Positions 1 through 9,224 of a stretch of DNA of 18,335 bases are shown piece by piece (position 1 is the stretch's first letter; each line of letters begins with the position of its first letter). A program made the position numbers and the translations under genes. The notes under the pieces are model-generated. The model was not told where the DNA came from, did not search any database, and worked only from the letters and a program-made list of their open reading frames with translations. Source of the stretch: Pavlovales sp. CCMP2436 (taxonomy: Eukaryota > Haptophyta > Pavlovophyceae > Pavlovales); contig MU631445.1 in NCBI GenBank assembly GCA_026770615.1, positions 186,781 to 205,115 of the forward strand. The letters are read 5' to 3'.

Positions 1-36
1 CCCGCTCATCCCCCCCACCCCGTCATTTGCCTGCCA

Positions 37-1065
37 GTTGTGCGCGAGTCGTTCACGCACGCAGACGGACTCATGGCAGCACACGTGTACGAGATGCAGT
101 TCCCAGCGGCCGGCGAGGCGGCGGAGGCGGTGACTGTCCTCAGCGGCCCGTGCAACACGGAGCAGGCCTTCTCCTCCGCCAACAAGGGCTTTGAGGGCGC
201 GGACTGGCTCCCGCTGCCCGGCGCCAACTCGCAGGACGGCTACCTGTTCGGGCTGTGCGAGGGCAACAACTGGTACTCAGAATAATCATCTTCGTCATCA
301 TAATAATAATAGTAACAGTAATAAGAAGAAGAATAATAGTTGGAATAATAATAGTAATAGTAATAGTAATCACAATCACAATCATCATAATGATCATAGT
401 AATCATACTCATACTTATAATTGGTACGCGCGCGATTGCAGAGTTGTGCCTTGCCTCGCTGCGAACGAATGGTGCCTGCGGGCCCCGCTGGCTGTGTCTT
501 ACCTCTTCCTGTCCCCTCTCCCTGGCCCCTCTCCCTGCCCCTGCTCCTTTCCCTCAGCCTGGGCGGCAAGAAGGGCCGCCTGCCCGGCTTGGGGAAGGTG
601 GTGCTGATGGAGAAGCGCACCGTTGACGGCCGCTGCCTCTGGGCCACCGCGGCGACTTTGTCCCTGCCGCCCACCGCCAATTTCATGGATTATTCGGCCA
701 TAACGATCCGCCCCGTTGGCGACAACACGACGGACTGGGCGGTCGCCGTGTCCTCGCAAGAAAATGCAGCCGTTTGGCTCGGTCGGCTCAAGCTGGGACA
801 CCAGAGGAAGGGACATGTCGACCCGCGCAAGTTCTCCTTCACAAAGGGGCGTGTCTTCGATTTCCCGCGCGACAGCGAGTGCCGTCGCATCTACTGCAAC
901 ATCGAGGGCATCGCGTGGGAGGGGCAGGACAAGCTGGTCGCCGCCTCTGACCAGATGAAGAGTGGCGGCCGCCAGGACTTCCGCTGCTGGGGCAAGGACC
1001 AGTCGGTGCACACCTTCTTGGTGCCCGTCGAGGACATGCTCGGCGACGTAGCCTCTGAAGGCTAA
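37..1065 (+). CDS. Conserved uncharacterised protein, 3' two exons (5' end outside window)
   Basis: Two exons, 37-272 and 558-1065, join across a GT-AG intron. The split codon TG|C restores a Cys in LCEGNNC-LGGKKGR and the frame stays open to TAA at 1063-1065. Visible conserved-looking blocks are VLSGPCNTEQAFS, GADWLPLPG, FGLCEGNNC, FMDYSAITI, SSQENAAVWLG, NIEGIAWEGQDKLVAASD and KDQSVHTFLVP. I recall similar blocks in uncharacterised plant and algal proteins but cannot name the family. The alternation of short strands with GIAWE...LVAASD-type turns fits a beta-propeller-like fold, which is inference. No transmembrane segment is seen. The frame is also open from 1 to 36, but that stretch is pyrimidine-rich and ends CCTGCCAG, so 37 is probably an exon start in phase 0 and the true N-terminus lies upstream. 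Codon use is GC-rich but far less repetitive than in the neighbouring gene. Confidence 0.8.
273..557 (+). other. Intron of the conserved plus-strand gene
   Basis: The donor is AACTG|GTACTC and the acceptor CCCTCAG|CCTGGG, preceded by a C/T-rich tract at about 500-555. The left half is trinucleotide repeat (AAT, AGT, CAT, AAG units at about 281-420). Removing it joins two exons in a compatible phase. No direct repeat spans its splice sites, unlike several introns of the BRCT gene. Confidence 0.8.
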
Positions 1066-1576
1066 GCCCACCCGCCGCCCTCTTGGCCGGTGGCCAGCTG
1101 TGCATCTAGAATTCGATATTTATAAATATTTATGTTATAATGCATATTTATGTGTAGTTTGGTATTTGTTGGCCTCACTCTCAGCAAGTGCTGCAGCAGT
1201 CTAGACTCTGGGCGCAGGACTTGCTTTAATCTATGAAATTGCAAAATTTAAACGAAGTAGTATTAGTAGTACGCATAAGATAGTATTACAATTCACTTAT
1301 ACTTAGTTCGTTGTTCGCAATTAGATACTATTTGACCACTAACGTGTGGATAAAAAATCTGACCAACGTGGAGGAGGTCCGCGAGGCCAACGCAGGCCTA
1401 CCGCACGCGCACACGGAAACATAAATAGATGGGGCATACATATGACTGTCGCGAGAGCCTCGTGTAGTACGCGCCCGTGTCGATGCCAGCGCGAGCGCGA
1501 GCTCCGCGGGCGAACCCGCCTGAGACCGCCCGCGTCAGCCGAGCCTAACTTGCGACCCGGCTGACCCGAGCGTGGC
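1066..1576. other. Convergent intergenic spacer (both 3' UTRs)
   Basis: Two genes end tail to tail here. The first part, about 1108-1345, is AT-rich with TATTTATAAATATTTATG-like stretches. The second part, about 1360-1576, is GC-rich and probably the 3' UTR of the minus-strand gene. I see no convincing polyadenylation signal of known type on either strand and no gene. Confidence 0.5.
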
Positions 1577-2718
1577 TCAGGCGGGCGGCGGCAGCGCGCG
1601 CTGCGCGGCGAGGCACCGCTTGAGCCACTCGAGCGAGCGCACGCGTGGTGTGAGCGTATGCCCGCCAGCGGCGTGCCCGGTGTGGTGCAGGTGCCCCTTG
1701 TAGTTGTGCACCTGCACGTCGAGCTCCACCATCAGCAGCGCGCGCACGGCAGCCGCGCCGCCCTCGCCGCCGAGGCCGAGGCCGGCGGGAAGCGGCCGGC
1801 GCTTGTCGTCGCGCGCGTCGAGGAGGAGCGTGCCGCCGGCGGGCAGCGCGCCGCTCGCCGTGCGCGCGAGCGCGACGGCGGCCGCGCCGCCCTGCCAGAC
1901 CGAGCGCGTGCGCCCGTCGGGGCTGCAGTCGTGCACCGAGCCCACCGCGTCGGCCGCCAGCAGCGCGAGCAGCGGCCACCCGCGCAGCCGCACGCCCGAC
2001 TCGTCCAGCGCGGGCGCGGGCGCGGGCGCGTGCTGGCCGGGGAGCTGCGGCGCGCTCAGCACGAAGGGGGCGAGCGGCACGTGCCGGCGCGTGCGCGCGC
2101 ACGCGTGCAGCCACTCGGGCGAGACGGGCGGCAGGCCCGCGGCGAGCGCCCACCAGTACTTTAGCGTCGCAACGGCAGTGCCGCCACCGCCGCCGCCCGC
2201 CGTGCCGCCGCCGCCGCCACGCCCACCGCGCCCGCCGCCGCTCCCACCACCACGCGAGGGCCCGGCGGCCGCTGCGTCGGACTCGGTGTCCGGCCCGACC
2301 ACGCGCAGCAGACACAGCGGTACCCGCACCCAGCCCTCGCCCGCGGCGGCGGCAGGCGCGGGTGGGGCGCGCGCCGCCGCGCCCTGCGCGGGGCCCCGCC
2401 GGCCGCACTTGCCGCCGCCGCCGCCGCCGCCGGCCGAGCGTACCTGCGTCTCCGCCTCCGTCTCCGCCTCGGCCCGCGCCTCCGCCGTCGCGTCTGCCTC
2501 GGCCGCCGCGCGCAGCGCAGCGACCGCCGCGCGCCGCGCCGTGGCCTCCGCCGGCTGGCGCAGCCACTCGGGGTCGAGCTGCAGGCGGCCCGACTCGGCC
2601 TCGCCGCACACGCACACGCCGCCGAGCTGCGCGACCGCCTCGCGCGCGGCGCGGCCGGCGGGCACCGCCGCGTCCAGCTTGGTGAGGAGCACAGCCAGCC
2701 CCGCGAGCGGCAGGTGCG
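1577..2718 (-). other. Tandem BRCT module, 53BP1/Crb2-like
   Basis: BRCT1 begins LPLAGLAVLLTKLD...AVAQLGGVCVCG (beta1, alpha1, beta2 with the GG turn), is interrupted by a long Ala/Gly-rich insert, and resumes TLKYWWALAAGLPPVSPEWL with the hallmark Trp. BRCT2 runs from GVRLRGWPLLALLAAD to RVRSLEWLKRCLAAQRALP, where the alpha3 Trp and Cys are conserved. KY-ALA-G-P-VS-EW is the pattern seen in 53BP1/Crb2/Rad9-type BRCT1. The Thr of LLTK is at the position where phosphopeptide-binding BRCTs carry Ser/Thr. Function is inferred as binding phosphoprotein partners such as phosphorylated H2A. Confidence 0.8.
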
Positions 2719-4897
2719 CGCCGCCCGCCGCGCCCGCGCGCTGCATGGCCGCGGCGGAGCGGCTCGCCGAGGCCACAGGCAGCGGCGAGGCGGCTGCGCG
2801 CCTGTGCGCCGGGGGCGTGACCGCCGCGTCCGCCGCCGTCGCCTCACGGCACGTGGAGGCCGGCTGGGCGGCGGGCGGCGCGGGCGGCGCGCGCAGGCAG
2901 CCCAGCGATGGCGCCAAGGTGCGGCGCGGCGCAGCGGCTGCAGGCCCGCCCCGGCCTGCCGCCCCCCGGCCGTACTGCCGCAGGCCAGCGGGCGGGTCCG
3001 CATCGGCGGCGGCGCCCGCGCCCGGCGCTGCCCGCTGCTGCGGCCTGCCCTGCGCTGCTACCGCGGCCGCTGCCGACGCCGCTGCCGACGCCAACGCCGC
3101 AGCGGGCGGCGGGCCCGGCGGGATCTTGCGCGGCGACCTGAGGGGGGTCCTCGTGCGCAGCAGCTCGGCGGCGCGCGGCGGCGTGGTCGGCGGGCGGTAG
3201 GTGAACTCGTCGTCCGTGTCGGCCTCCTCCTCCGCCCGCTGCCGCCCCCGCCCGCTACCCGTGAGCGCGCTGCCCGCTCGCACGCCCGCAGGCGCGGCAG
3301 CTCTCCGCCCGCCGCCCGCCCGTCCATGCGATGGCGGTGCCGCAGCCGGCCGCGCGCTGGTGAGCCGCCTGCCCGATGGCTGGGCGGTGGCTGGCTGGGC
3401 GGTGGCCGGCCGTCTTGTGAGCGGCTGTGCGGGGGGCAGCCTCCTGCGCGGTGGGCTGGCTATCTGCGCGTCCGCTGCCTGTCCGGGGGCATGCCGCCTG
3501 CTGGCCGCGTCCAAGGTCGGGTGTGCGGCGGTGGGCCGTGCGGCGGTGGGCTGTGCGGGGGCTCTCCGCTTGGCGGCTGGCTGCGCGGGACCCACCTGCT
3601 CAGACGCTGGCCTCTTGCGCGCCGCGCCGCCCCCCGCGCCGCTGCCACGCGCGCCCCCGCCGCTGCCGCCAGACCCGCCCTCTGCCCCCGGCCGCGCGAT
3701 CTGGCCAAGCCGGACCCCGCCCAAGCCCCCACGCCCCCCCGGCCTGGCAGCGGGCTCGGCAGTAAACTCGGTGGGCTCGGTGCGCGCGCTGTCCGGCCGC
3801 TCCGTCTCCTCGTCCTCGCCTCGCGGGATTCGCCGCCGCTTGCGTGCCCCGGCCTGCGCTCCCTCACTGTCGGCAGCACGCGTGCCAGACGAGCCGCCCC
3901 CCCCGCCGCTGCCGCCGCCGCCGCCGCTTCCGGTCCCACCACCGCCGCCGCCGTCGCCGCCGCCGCTGCCACCGCTGCCGCCGCCGCGCGCAAGTGCGAC
4001 TGCCCGGTCGCCGCGGCTGCTCGCGGCAGGCGCAGGCGACGGCAGGGGCGGCGAGGGGGCTGCTTGCTTGCGCCCGGGCGCAGCCCCCGGCTGAGCCGCG
4101 GACTGGCCCCCGGCCTGCCTCCGCACCTGCCACCCGAGCTGCGCACCCCGTGGCAGCTCTGCCCGCGCCTGCGGCTGCTGCGGCTGCTGCGGCTGCGGAG
4201 GGTCGTCATCAGCCGAAGCGTCCGTTGGCGGCGGCGCGGCTGCGCGCGGCGGTCGTGGCTGCGGCGGGAGCGGGGCAGCTGCGCGTAGCGGCAGCGGCAG
4301 CGGCTGCGGCTGCGGCGGGCGGGCTGCTCCATGCAGCGGCTGCGTGGCGGCGCGCGGCTTGCGCGCCGGCTGCCCGTGCGAGGAGTCGGGAGGCGGCTGG
4401 CGCACCGGCCCGACCGGGGGTGCGAACGGCTGCCGGCCCGGACCCTGCGCGTCCGCGAGCGGCAGGCGCGCGGCTGCGGGAGGGGGTGCGGGCTGCCGGA
4501 CTGCTCCGGACAGGGCTACAGGCTGCCAGGCGGGCCCGGGCAGGGTTGCGCGCGGATGGCGGGTGAGTGCGTGGAACTCCTCCGTGCCGCCTCCGCTGCC
4601 GCCCTCGCACGCCTCCCCGCCCACGCCGCCCGCGCCCCCCGCTTGCCGGCCTCCGTCGCCACCGCCACCGCCGTCGTCCGAGCCGCCCTCCTCGGCAGAG
4701 CCGCTGTCGCCACCGCGGCTGCCCGCTGGCTGCCCGTTGGCTGCGCGCAGCCGCACCCGCCTTGAGGCCCCGGGCCGAGCCGCGCGCATCGACACCGTGC
4801 GCCGGGGCTCGGCGGGCACGCTCAGCTCGACGGTGAGGCCGGTGGCCTGCTCGACGGGCAGGCGCAGCTCCACCGTGAGGCAGGACTCGCGCGGCTC
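1577..4897 (-). CDS. BRCT gene exon 10 (last): disordered linker plus tandem BRCT
   Basis: 1,106 codons and TGA. It starts EPRESCLTVELRLPVEQATG, a strand-rich stretch that could be a small fold. About 650 residues of Ala/Pro/Gly/Arg-rich linker follow. The linker holds NLS-like clusters (ARKRRRIPRGEDEE at about 3815-3855; ARKRPASE and AAKRRAPA at about 3550-3625) and LRTRTPLRSPRK (about 3160-3121) with two full CDK consensus sites (TPLR, SPRK). Gly runs come from (CCG)n expansions (about 3900-3990, 2185-2235, 2411-2440). The tandem BRCT module is the C-terminus. Confidence 0.85.
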   Translation of the reverse strand, partial: EPRESCLTVELRLPVEQATGLTVELSVPAEPRRTVSMRAARPGASRRVRLRAANGQPAGSRGGDSGSAEEGGSDDGGGGGDGGRQAGGAGGVGGEACEGGSGGGTEEFHALTRHPRATLPGPAWQPVALSGAVRQPAPPPAAARLPLADAQGPGRQPFAPPVGPVRQPPPDSSHGQPARKPRAATQPLHGAARPPQPQPLPLPLRAAAPLPPQPRPPRAAAPPPTDASADDDPPQPQQPQQPQARAELPRGAQLGWQVRRQAGGQSAAQPGAAPGRKQAAPSPPLPSPAPAASSRGDRAVALARGGGSGGSGGGDGGGGGGTGSGGGGGSGGGGGSSGTRAADSEGAQAGARKRRRIPRGEDEETERPDSARTEPTEFTAEPAARPGGRGGLGGVRLGQIARPGAEGGSGGSGGGARGSGAGGGAARKRPASEQVGPAQPAAKRRAPAQPTAARPTAAHPTLDAASRRHAPGQAADAQIASPPRRRLPPAQPLTRRPATAQPATAQPSGRRLTSARPAAAPPSHGRAGGGRRAAAPAGVRAGSALTGSGRGRQRAEEEADTDDEFTYRPPTTPPRAAELLRTRTPLRSPRKIPPGPPPAAALASAAASAAAAVAAQGRPQQRAAPGAGAAADADPPAGLRQYGRGAAGRGGPAAAAPRRTLAPSLGCLRAPPAPPAAQPASTCREATAADAAVTPPAHRRAAASPLPVASASRSAAAMQRAGAAGGAHLPLAGLAVLLTKLDAAVPAGRAAREAVAQLGGVCVCGEAESGRLQLDPEWLRQPAEATARRAAVAALRAAAEADATAEARAEAETEAETQVRSAGGGGGGGKCGRRGPAQGAAARAPPAPAAAAGEGWVRVPLCLLRVVGPDTESDAAAAGPSRGGGSGGGRGGRGGGGGTAGGGGGGTAVATLKYWWALAAGLPPVSPEWLHACARTRRHVPLAPFVLSAPQLPGQHAPAPAPALDESGVRLRGWPLLALLAADAVGSVHDCSPDGRTRSVWQGGAAAVALARTASGALPAGGTLLLDARDDKRRPLPAGLGLGGEGGAAAVRALLMVELDVQVHNYKGHLHHTGHAAGGHTLTPRVRSLEWLKRCLAAQRALPPPA

Positions 4898-6647
4898 CTA
4901 AAAATAAGAATCATCATAATAACGGTACATAAGAATAAGAATAAGAACAACAAATAAGTCATACTTGATAATAGTACGTGCGGTACGCGCACCTCCGCCG
5001 CGCGCGCTGCGGCCCGCTCGGCCATCCACGGGGCAGCGAGCGAGGGCACGGTGGGCACGCCTCTCTCGTCGTCCGCTTCGTAGCAGCTGCCGGAGGGCGA
5101 CGCAGAGCCGCTGGAGGGAGAGGGCGAGGAGCGGGCGGTGTCCTGCCAAGATTGGCTGCCCTGCGCCCCACTCGCCACCTGCCTGCCACGCGCTGCTTCG
5201 TCCAATGGCCGTGCCGCCGCTTCGGCCGCCTGCCCCTCGCACAGCAGCACAGCCTCCACCTCCTGCCCCCTCCCCTCCTCCTGCTGCGTCTGCGGCAGCA
5301 ACTGCGTCTGCTCCATGCCCAGAGCCTCCTCCTCCTCCTCCTCCTCCTCCCCCTCCTCCCCTTCAGCCAGAGCCTGCTCTGGAGTCGGCTCCAGTGTCTG
5401 CCTCGGTGTCTGCCCTGCCGGTGTGGGCTCCAGTGTCTGCTCGGGAAGCCGCTGAGTTGGGTCGAGACGCGAGGCGCACACACGCGCCCCCCCCTCGCTA
5501 CCGCTGCCACCGTCGCTCTCGCTGCCCCTCCCGCCTGCTGCCTCCGCCTGCCCGCCCGGCCGCGCGGACTGCGCGGGCGTGGGGGGCGGCAGCCAGTGCG
5601 GCGGCTGCGTCTGCGTCTCCCTGCCCGTGGCCTCGGCGAGCGCTGCGGCGGCAGCGCGCCCTCTGCTGGCCTGCTCGCCACCACTCTCGGCAGCAGCACC
5701 GCGCGCGCGAGGCGGGCCGGCTGCGGCAGGCTGCGGCAGCGGCGCGGCAGACTCCGGCCGGCGCGCCGTGCGGGGCGCCGTGTCCGGCGGGGGCCAGCCG
5801 CCAGGTGCGAAGGGGTGGCGCCTGCCCACGGGGAGTGCTTGCGTCTCGGGCTCGGTGGACTGCGCACTCGTATTCTGATTGGCGTCATTATTAAGGTCTC
5901 TCTAAAAAAAAAAAAAAAAAAACGTTATTATATATTTTATTGCTATTAAAATCATTATTATCAAAGGCATTTTTTTATGTGTGTGTGTGTGTACCTGCTC
6001 GGTGGAGCGTCCCGGGGCGAAGGGTGAGGCGGAGAGAGGCAGCAGGGGGGACACTGCGGGCGGGTGGGAGACCCCGCGCAGGTGGGAGACTGCGGGCAAA
6101 GGGGAGACCCCACGCAGGGAGGAGGCGGCGAGGAGCAACGATGGCGAGGCTGCGCGCTGCGCCCGCACCAGCAGAGAAACGGAGAGAGGGACAGAGAGAC
6201 ACACAGACGCCCCGGGCGGCAGGGGAGAGGCTACACGCTGGCACGCCGCTAACAGGGAGACAGCATGCTGCCCCAGTGTCTGCTGCCCCAGTGTCTGCTG
6301 CCCCTGTGCCTGCTGCCCAAGCGCCAGTGGCGAGGCCACTCTCACACCCGCAGCCCTCGGTACCCCCCTGGCGGGCGAGGCGAGGGTTGCGCAGAGGGAG
6401 GGAAGGAGGGAGAGCGAGGCGGGGGTGGCGCGCCCGAGCACCGCAGACTGGCCCCTCTCCTGCGATGGCAGAGACTGCGGCTGCGGCTGCTGCTGCTCTG
6501 AGTGCGGTCGCAGTGGCACTTCCTTTCCCTCTTCTCTCGGACTCCCTTCCCCTCCCTCCCCCTCTCCCTCCCCCTCCCCCGGCCCCTCCCTCTCGGAGTC
6601 GGCCGGCGGCAGCGTCTCGGCAGAAGAACCCTGTCACAGTATGTCAC

Positions 6648-6679
<32 letters not shown>

Positions 6680-9185
6680 TAATAATAATAATGATGATGA
6701 TGATGATGATTATTATTATTATGAGGAGAAGAAGATCCCTGCAATCAATAGCAGCAGGATTATTATTATGAGCAGTAACAGCATCATAATGAGCAGCAGC
6801 AGCAGGACTATTAGCAGTAGCAGCAGCATGATTATGAGCAGTAGCGGCAGCATTATTATGAGCAGTAGCAGCAGCATTACTATGAGCAGTAATATGCGTA
6901 TTTAATTAGTAATATTCGCATCTGTATTAGTAGCCTCAGTAGCCTTAGTAGCAGTAGCAGTAGTATTTGTCTTCGACTTCGTCTTGGTCGTGGTATTAGT
7001 GTGTATTTGTAGATTTGCGTATATCTCATTCTCTGATTAGTTTTTATTTGTAGATTTGCATATATCTCATTCTCTTATTCTTTGCATATATTGCATTATC
7101 ATATTCTTTGCATATATCGTATTATTTGTTTCTTCGCATGTGTTTTAATCTCTCATCTCTTCTTTATTTGCACCGCAGAGGAGTTCGGCTGTGCTGGGGG
7201 GTGCGCGTGGGGGAGAGGCGGCTGCTGCGATGCGTCCGGGTGCCGAGAGTCGGGGTGAGAGTCGGGGTGAGAGTCCGGCCTGGCCATCCCCTCCCCTTCT
7301 CCCTCACTCTCCCCCATTCCCTCTCGCAGTGTCTGCGCCGCCAGCCAGCCCGCAGACGCCCTATTCGAAAAAGAAAAAAAAAGCATGGTGTATACTCAAT
7401 TAGGCATTAAAAAATATGCATCTATATTTTTGCGACACAACCGCCGGCGTTAGATTAAATACATATTGTTGTTATCATGACCACTGTTATTCGAAATATT
7501 GAGCTCTTCGTCATCATCCTCATCCTCATCACCCTTTTTTGTCGTAGTTTTATATTTTTTGTATTTTGTCTCATTTTTGTATTTTTGTATTTTGTGTTGG
7601 TTGCACCTGTCCCTTCCCACGGCTGCCGACTGCGTGTGTGCAGGCGTCTGTTGCGAGGGGAGGGCGGAGGCGGGGCAGAGCATGCGCAGCGGCGCGGCCT
7701 GGCTGAGCGTCTCCTCCCCCTCCTCCTCCCCCCCGTCCTCCCCCCACTGCGCCATCACCTCCGTCTCTGCACGCACCTCCCACCCTCCCCCTCCCCCTAC
7801 TCCCTCTCCCCCTGCTCCCCCTCCCCTTGCTTCCCCTCCTCCCCCCCATGCGCCTAGCGGCAGTTCTGCCTCGCCCTACGAGTGTTATGATGAGTGCTAT
7901 GATGATGAGTATTAGTACGAGCGTTATGATGAACAGCTTGGTTATTGTTATTCTTACAATTGTCATTATCATTATTATCATTATTATCTCATTCTTATCA
8001 GTCTCGTTCTTATTCTTACAATTGTTGCTGCTGTTATGATTACCTCGCCCTCGCCCTCGCCCTCGTCGGAGGAGGAGGTGGGCAGGCTCAGCGACTCCCC
8101 CCTCCACGCGCCCTCCCCCCTCTCCGTCCCCCTCTCCGCCCCCGCCCCCCCGCTCCCCTTCCCCCTCGCCTGCGCGCCTGCCCCCCCCGGCATCTCGCGC
8201 GTAGCCGCAACAGCCACCGTCGCAGGCAAAGGGGGCGGGGCAGGCAATTGATTCAAAAGGGTGAGCACGCGCTGCTCGGTCGGTGCGTGCTGTGGCGGCG
8301 GCGGCTGCGGCTGCGGCTGCTGCGGCGGCTGCAAGAAGAGCTGCGGATTTTCCGGCGTCCAGGGTGAGAGTCCTGCCTCCTCCTCCTGCTGCGGCTGTGG
8401 CGGCTGCTGTGGCTGCTGCTGTGGCTGCTCTGCTGCGTGCTGCGCTTCTGCCGCTCCCTCTGCCATGCTGATCGCAACGTCTCCCGTGGTATGAGGGAGG
8501 GGAGGGAGGGTACTATGCTGAGGGGTACTATTGGCTGCTACTGCCCCTCTCTCCCCTCCCTCATCCCCTCTTGGCTGTGCGGGCGAGAGCAAGGCGGGCG
8601 GGAGCGGCGCGGGCAGGCTCGGCTGCCCACCCGGCGACTCTGACAGTGCGCGTGGCAACTCGGCCGGCAGGCTCGGCGCACCGCAGCTCCCCCAGCCCTC
8701 GCCCTCGACCTCACCACCTTCCTCTCTGCCGCCGCCGCCGCCCCGCACGCCGACCTCGCCGCCGCCCTCGCCCCCTCCCTCTCTGCGGCCAGCAGCTGCG
8801 GGAAGAGGGCCCCCGGACAGAGAGCCGCAGCCGGGAGTGGCGGCGCACAGGTGGGCGGGGGAGAGGGGGGCGAGGGGGGAGGCGAAGGGGCTGTGCGGGC
8901 TCGGCGGCTGCTGCGGCGGCGATGGAGGCAGCACGCATGCCTGTGGTGATGATTGTGATGATTGTGATGATCGTGATGATTGTGATTGTGATGATTTTGA
9001 TGATCGCAAGGGTCAGCACACATGCCTCTCATAAAAAAAGAAAAAAAAAAAAAAAAAGAAAAAAAAAGTTGTTGGTGTTCTTATTGTTGATGTAGTGAGC
9101 AGCACTCAAGACTATAATTATAACTATAACTTATAGCATTATTATTTATTGAGGGGGCAGCATACCCGCCAGCATACGCTTCAAT

Positions 9186-9224
<39 letters not shown>

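Noticed and set aside
1704..4288. Long plus-strand open frames opposite BRCT exon 10 (for example 1704-3200, 2714-4288, 3201-4094)
   Set aside because: Extreme GC content removes stop codons in all frames. Their products are Arg/Ala/Pro-rich with no motif, whereas the minus frame has intact BRCT domains and phase-compatible splicing.
4888..4996. Possible boundary repeat of intron 9 (GGAGGTGCGCG versus GGAGCCGCGCG)
   Set aside because: Only 9/11, in sequence dominated by GCG, so chance similarity is likely. It is not counted with the convincing cases.
5940..6905. Plus-strand frame ending in long Ile/Asn/Asp/Ser runs
   Set aside because: It reads through trinucleotide repeats of intron 7 and antisense to exon 8; pure repeat translation with no protein signature.
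8940..9005. Spaced GATGATTGT units that could suggest a CRISPR-like array
   Set aside because: They are a degenerate trinucleotide/nonanucleotide microsatellite without unique spacers, inside a eukaryotic intron.
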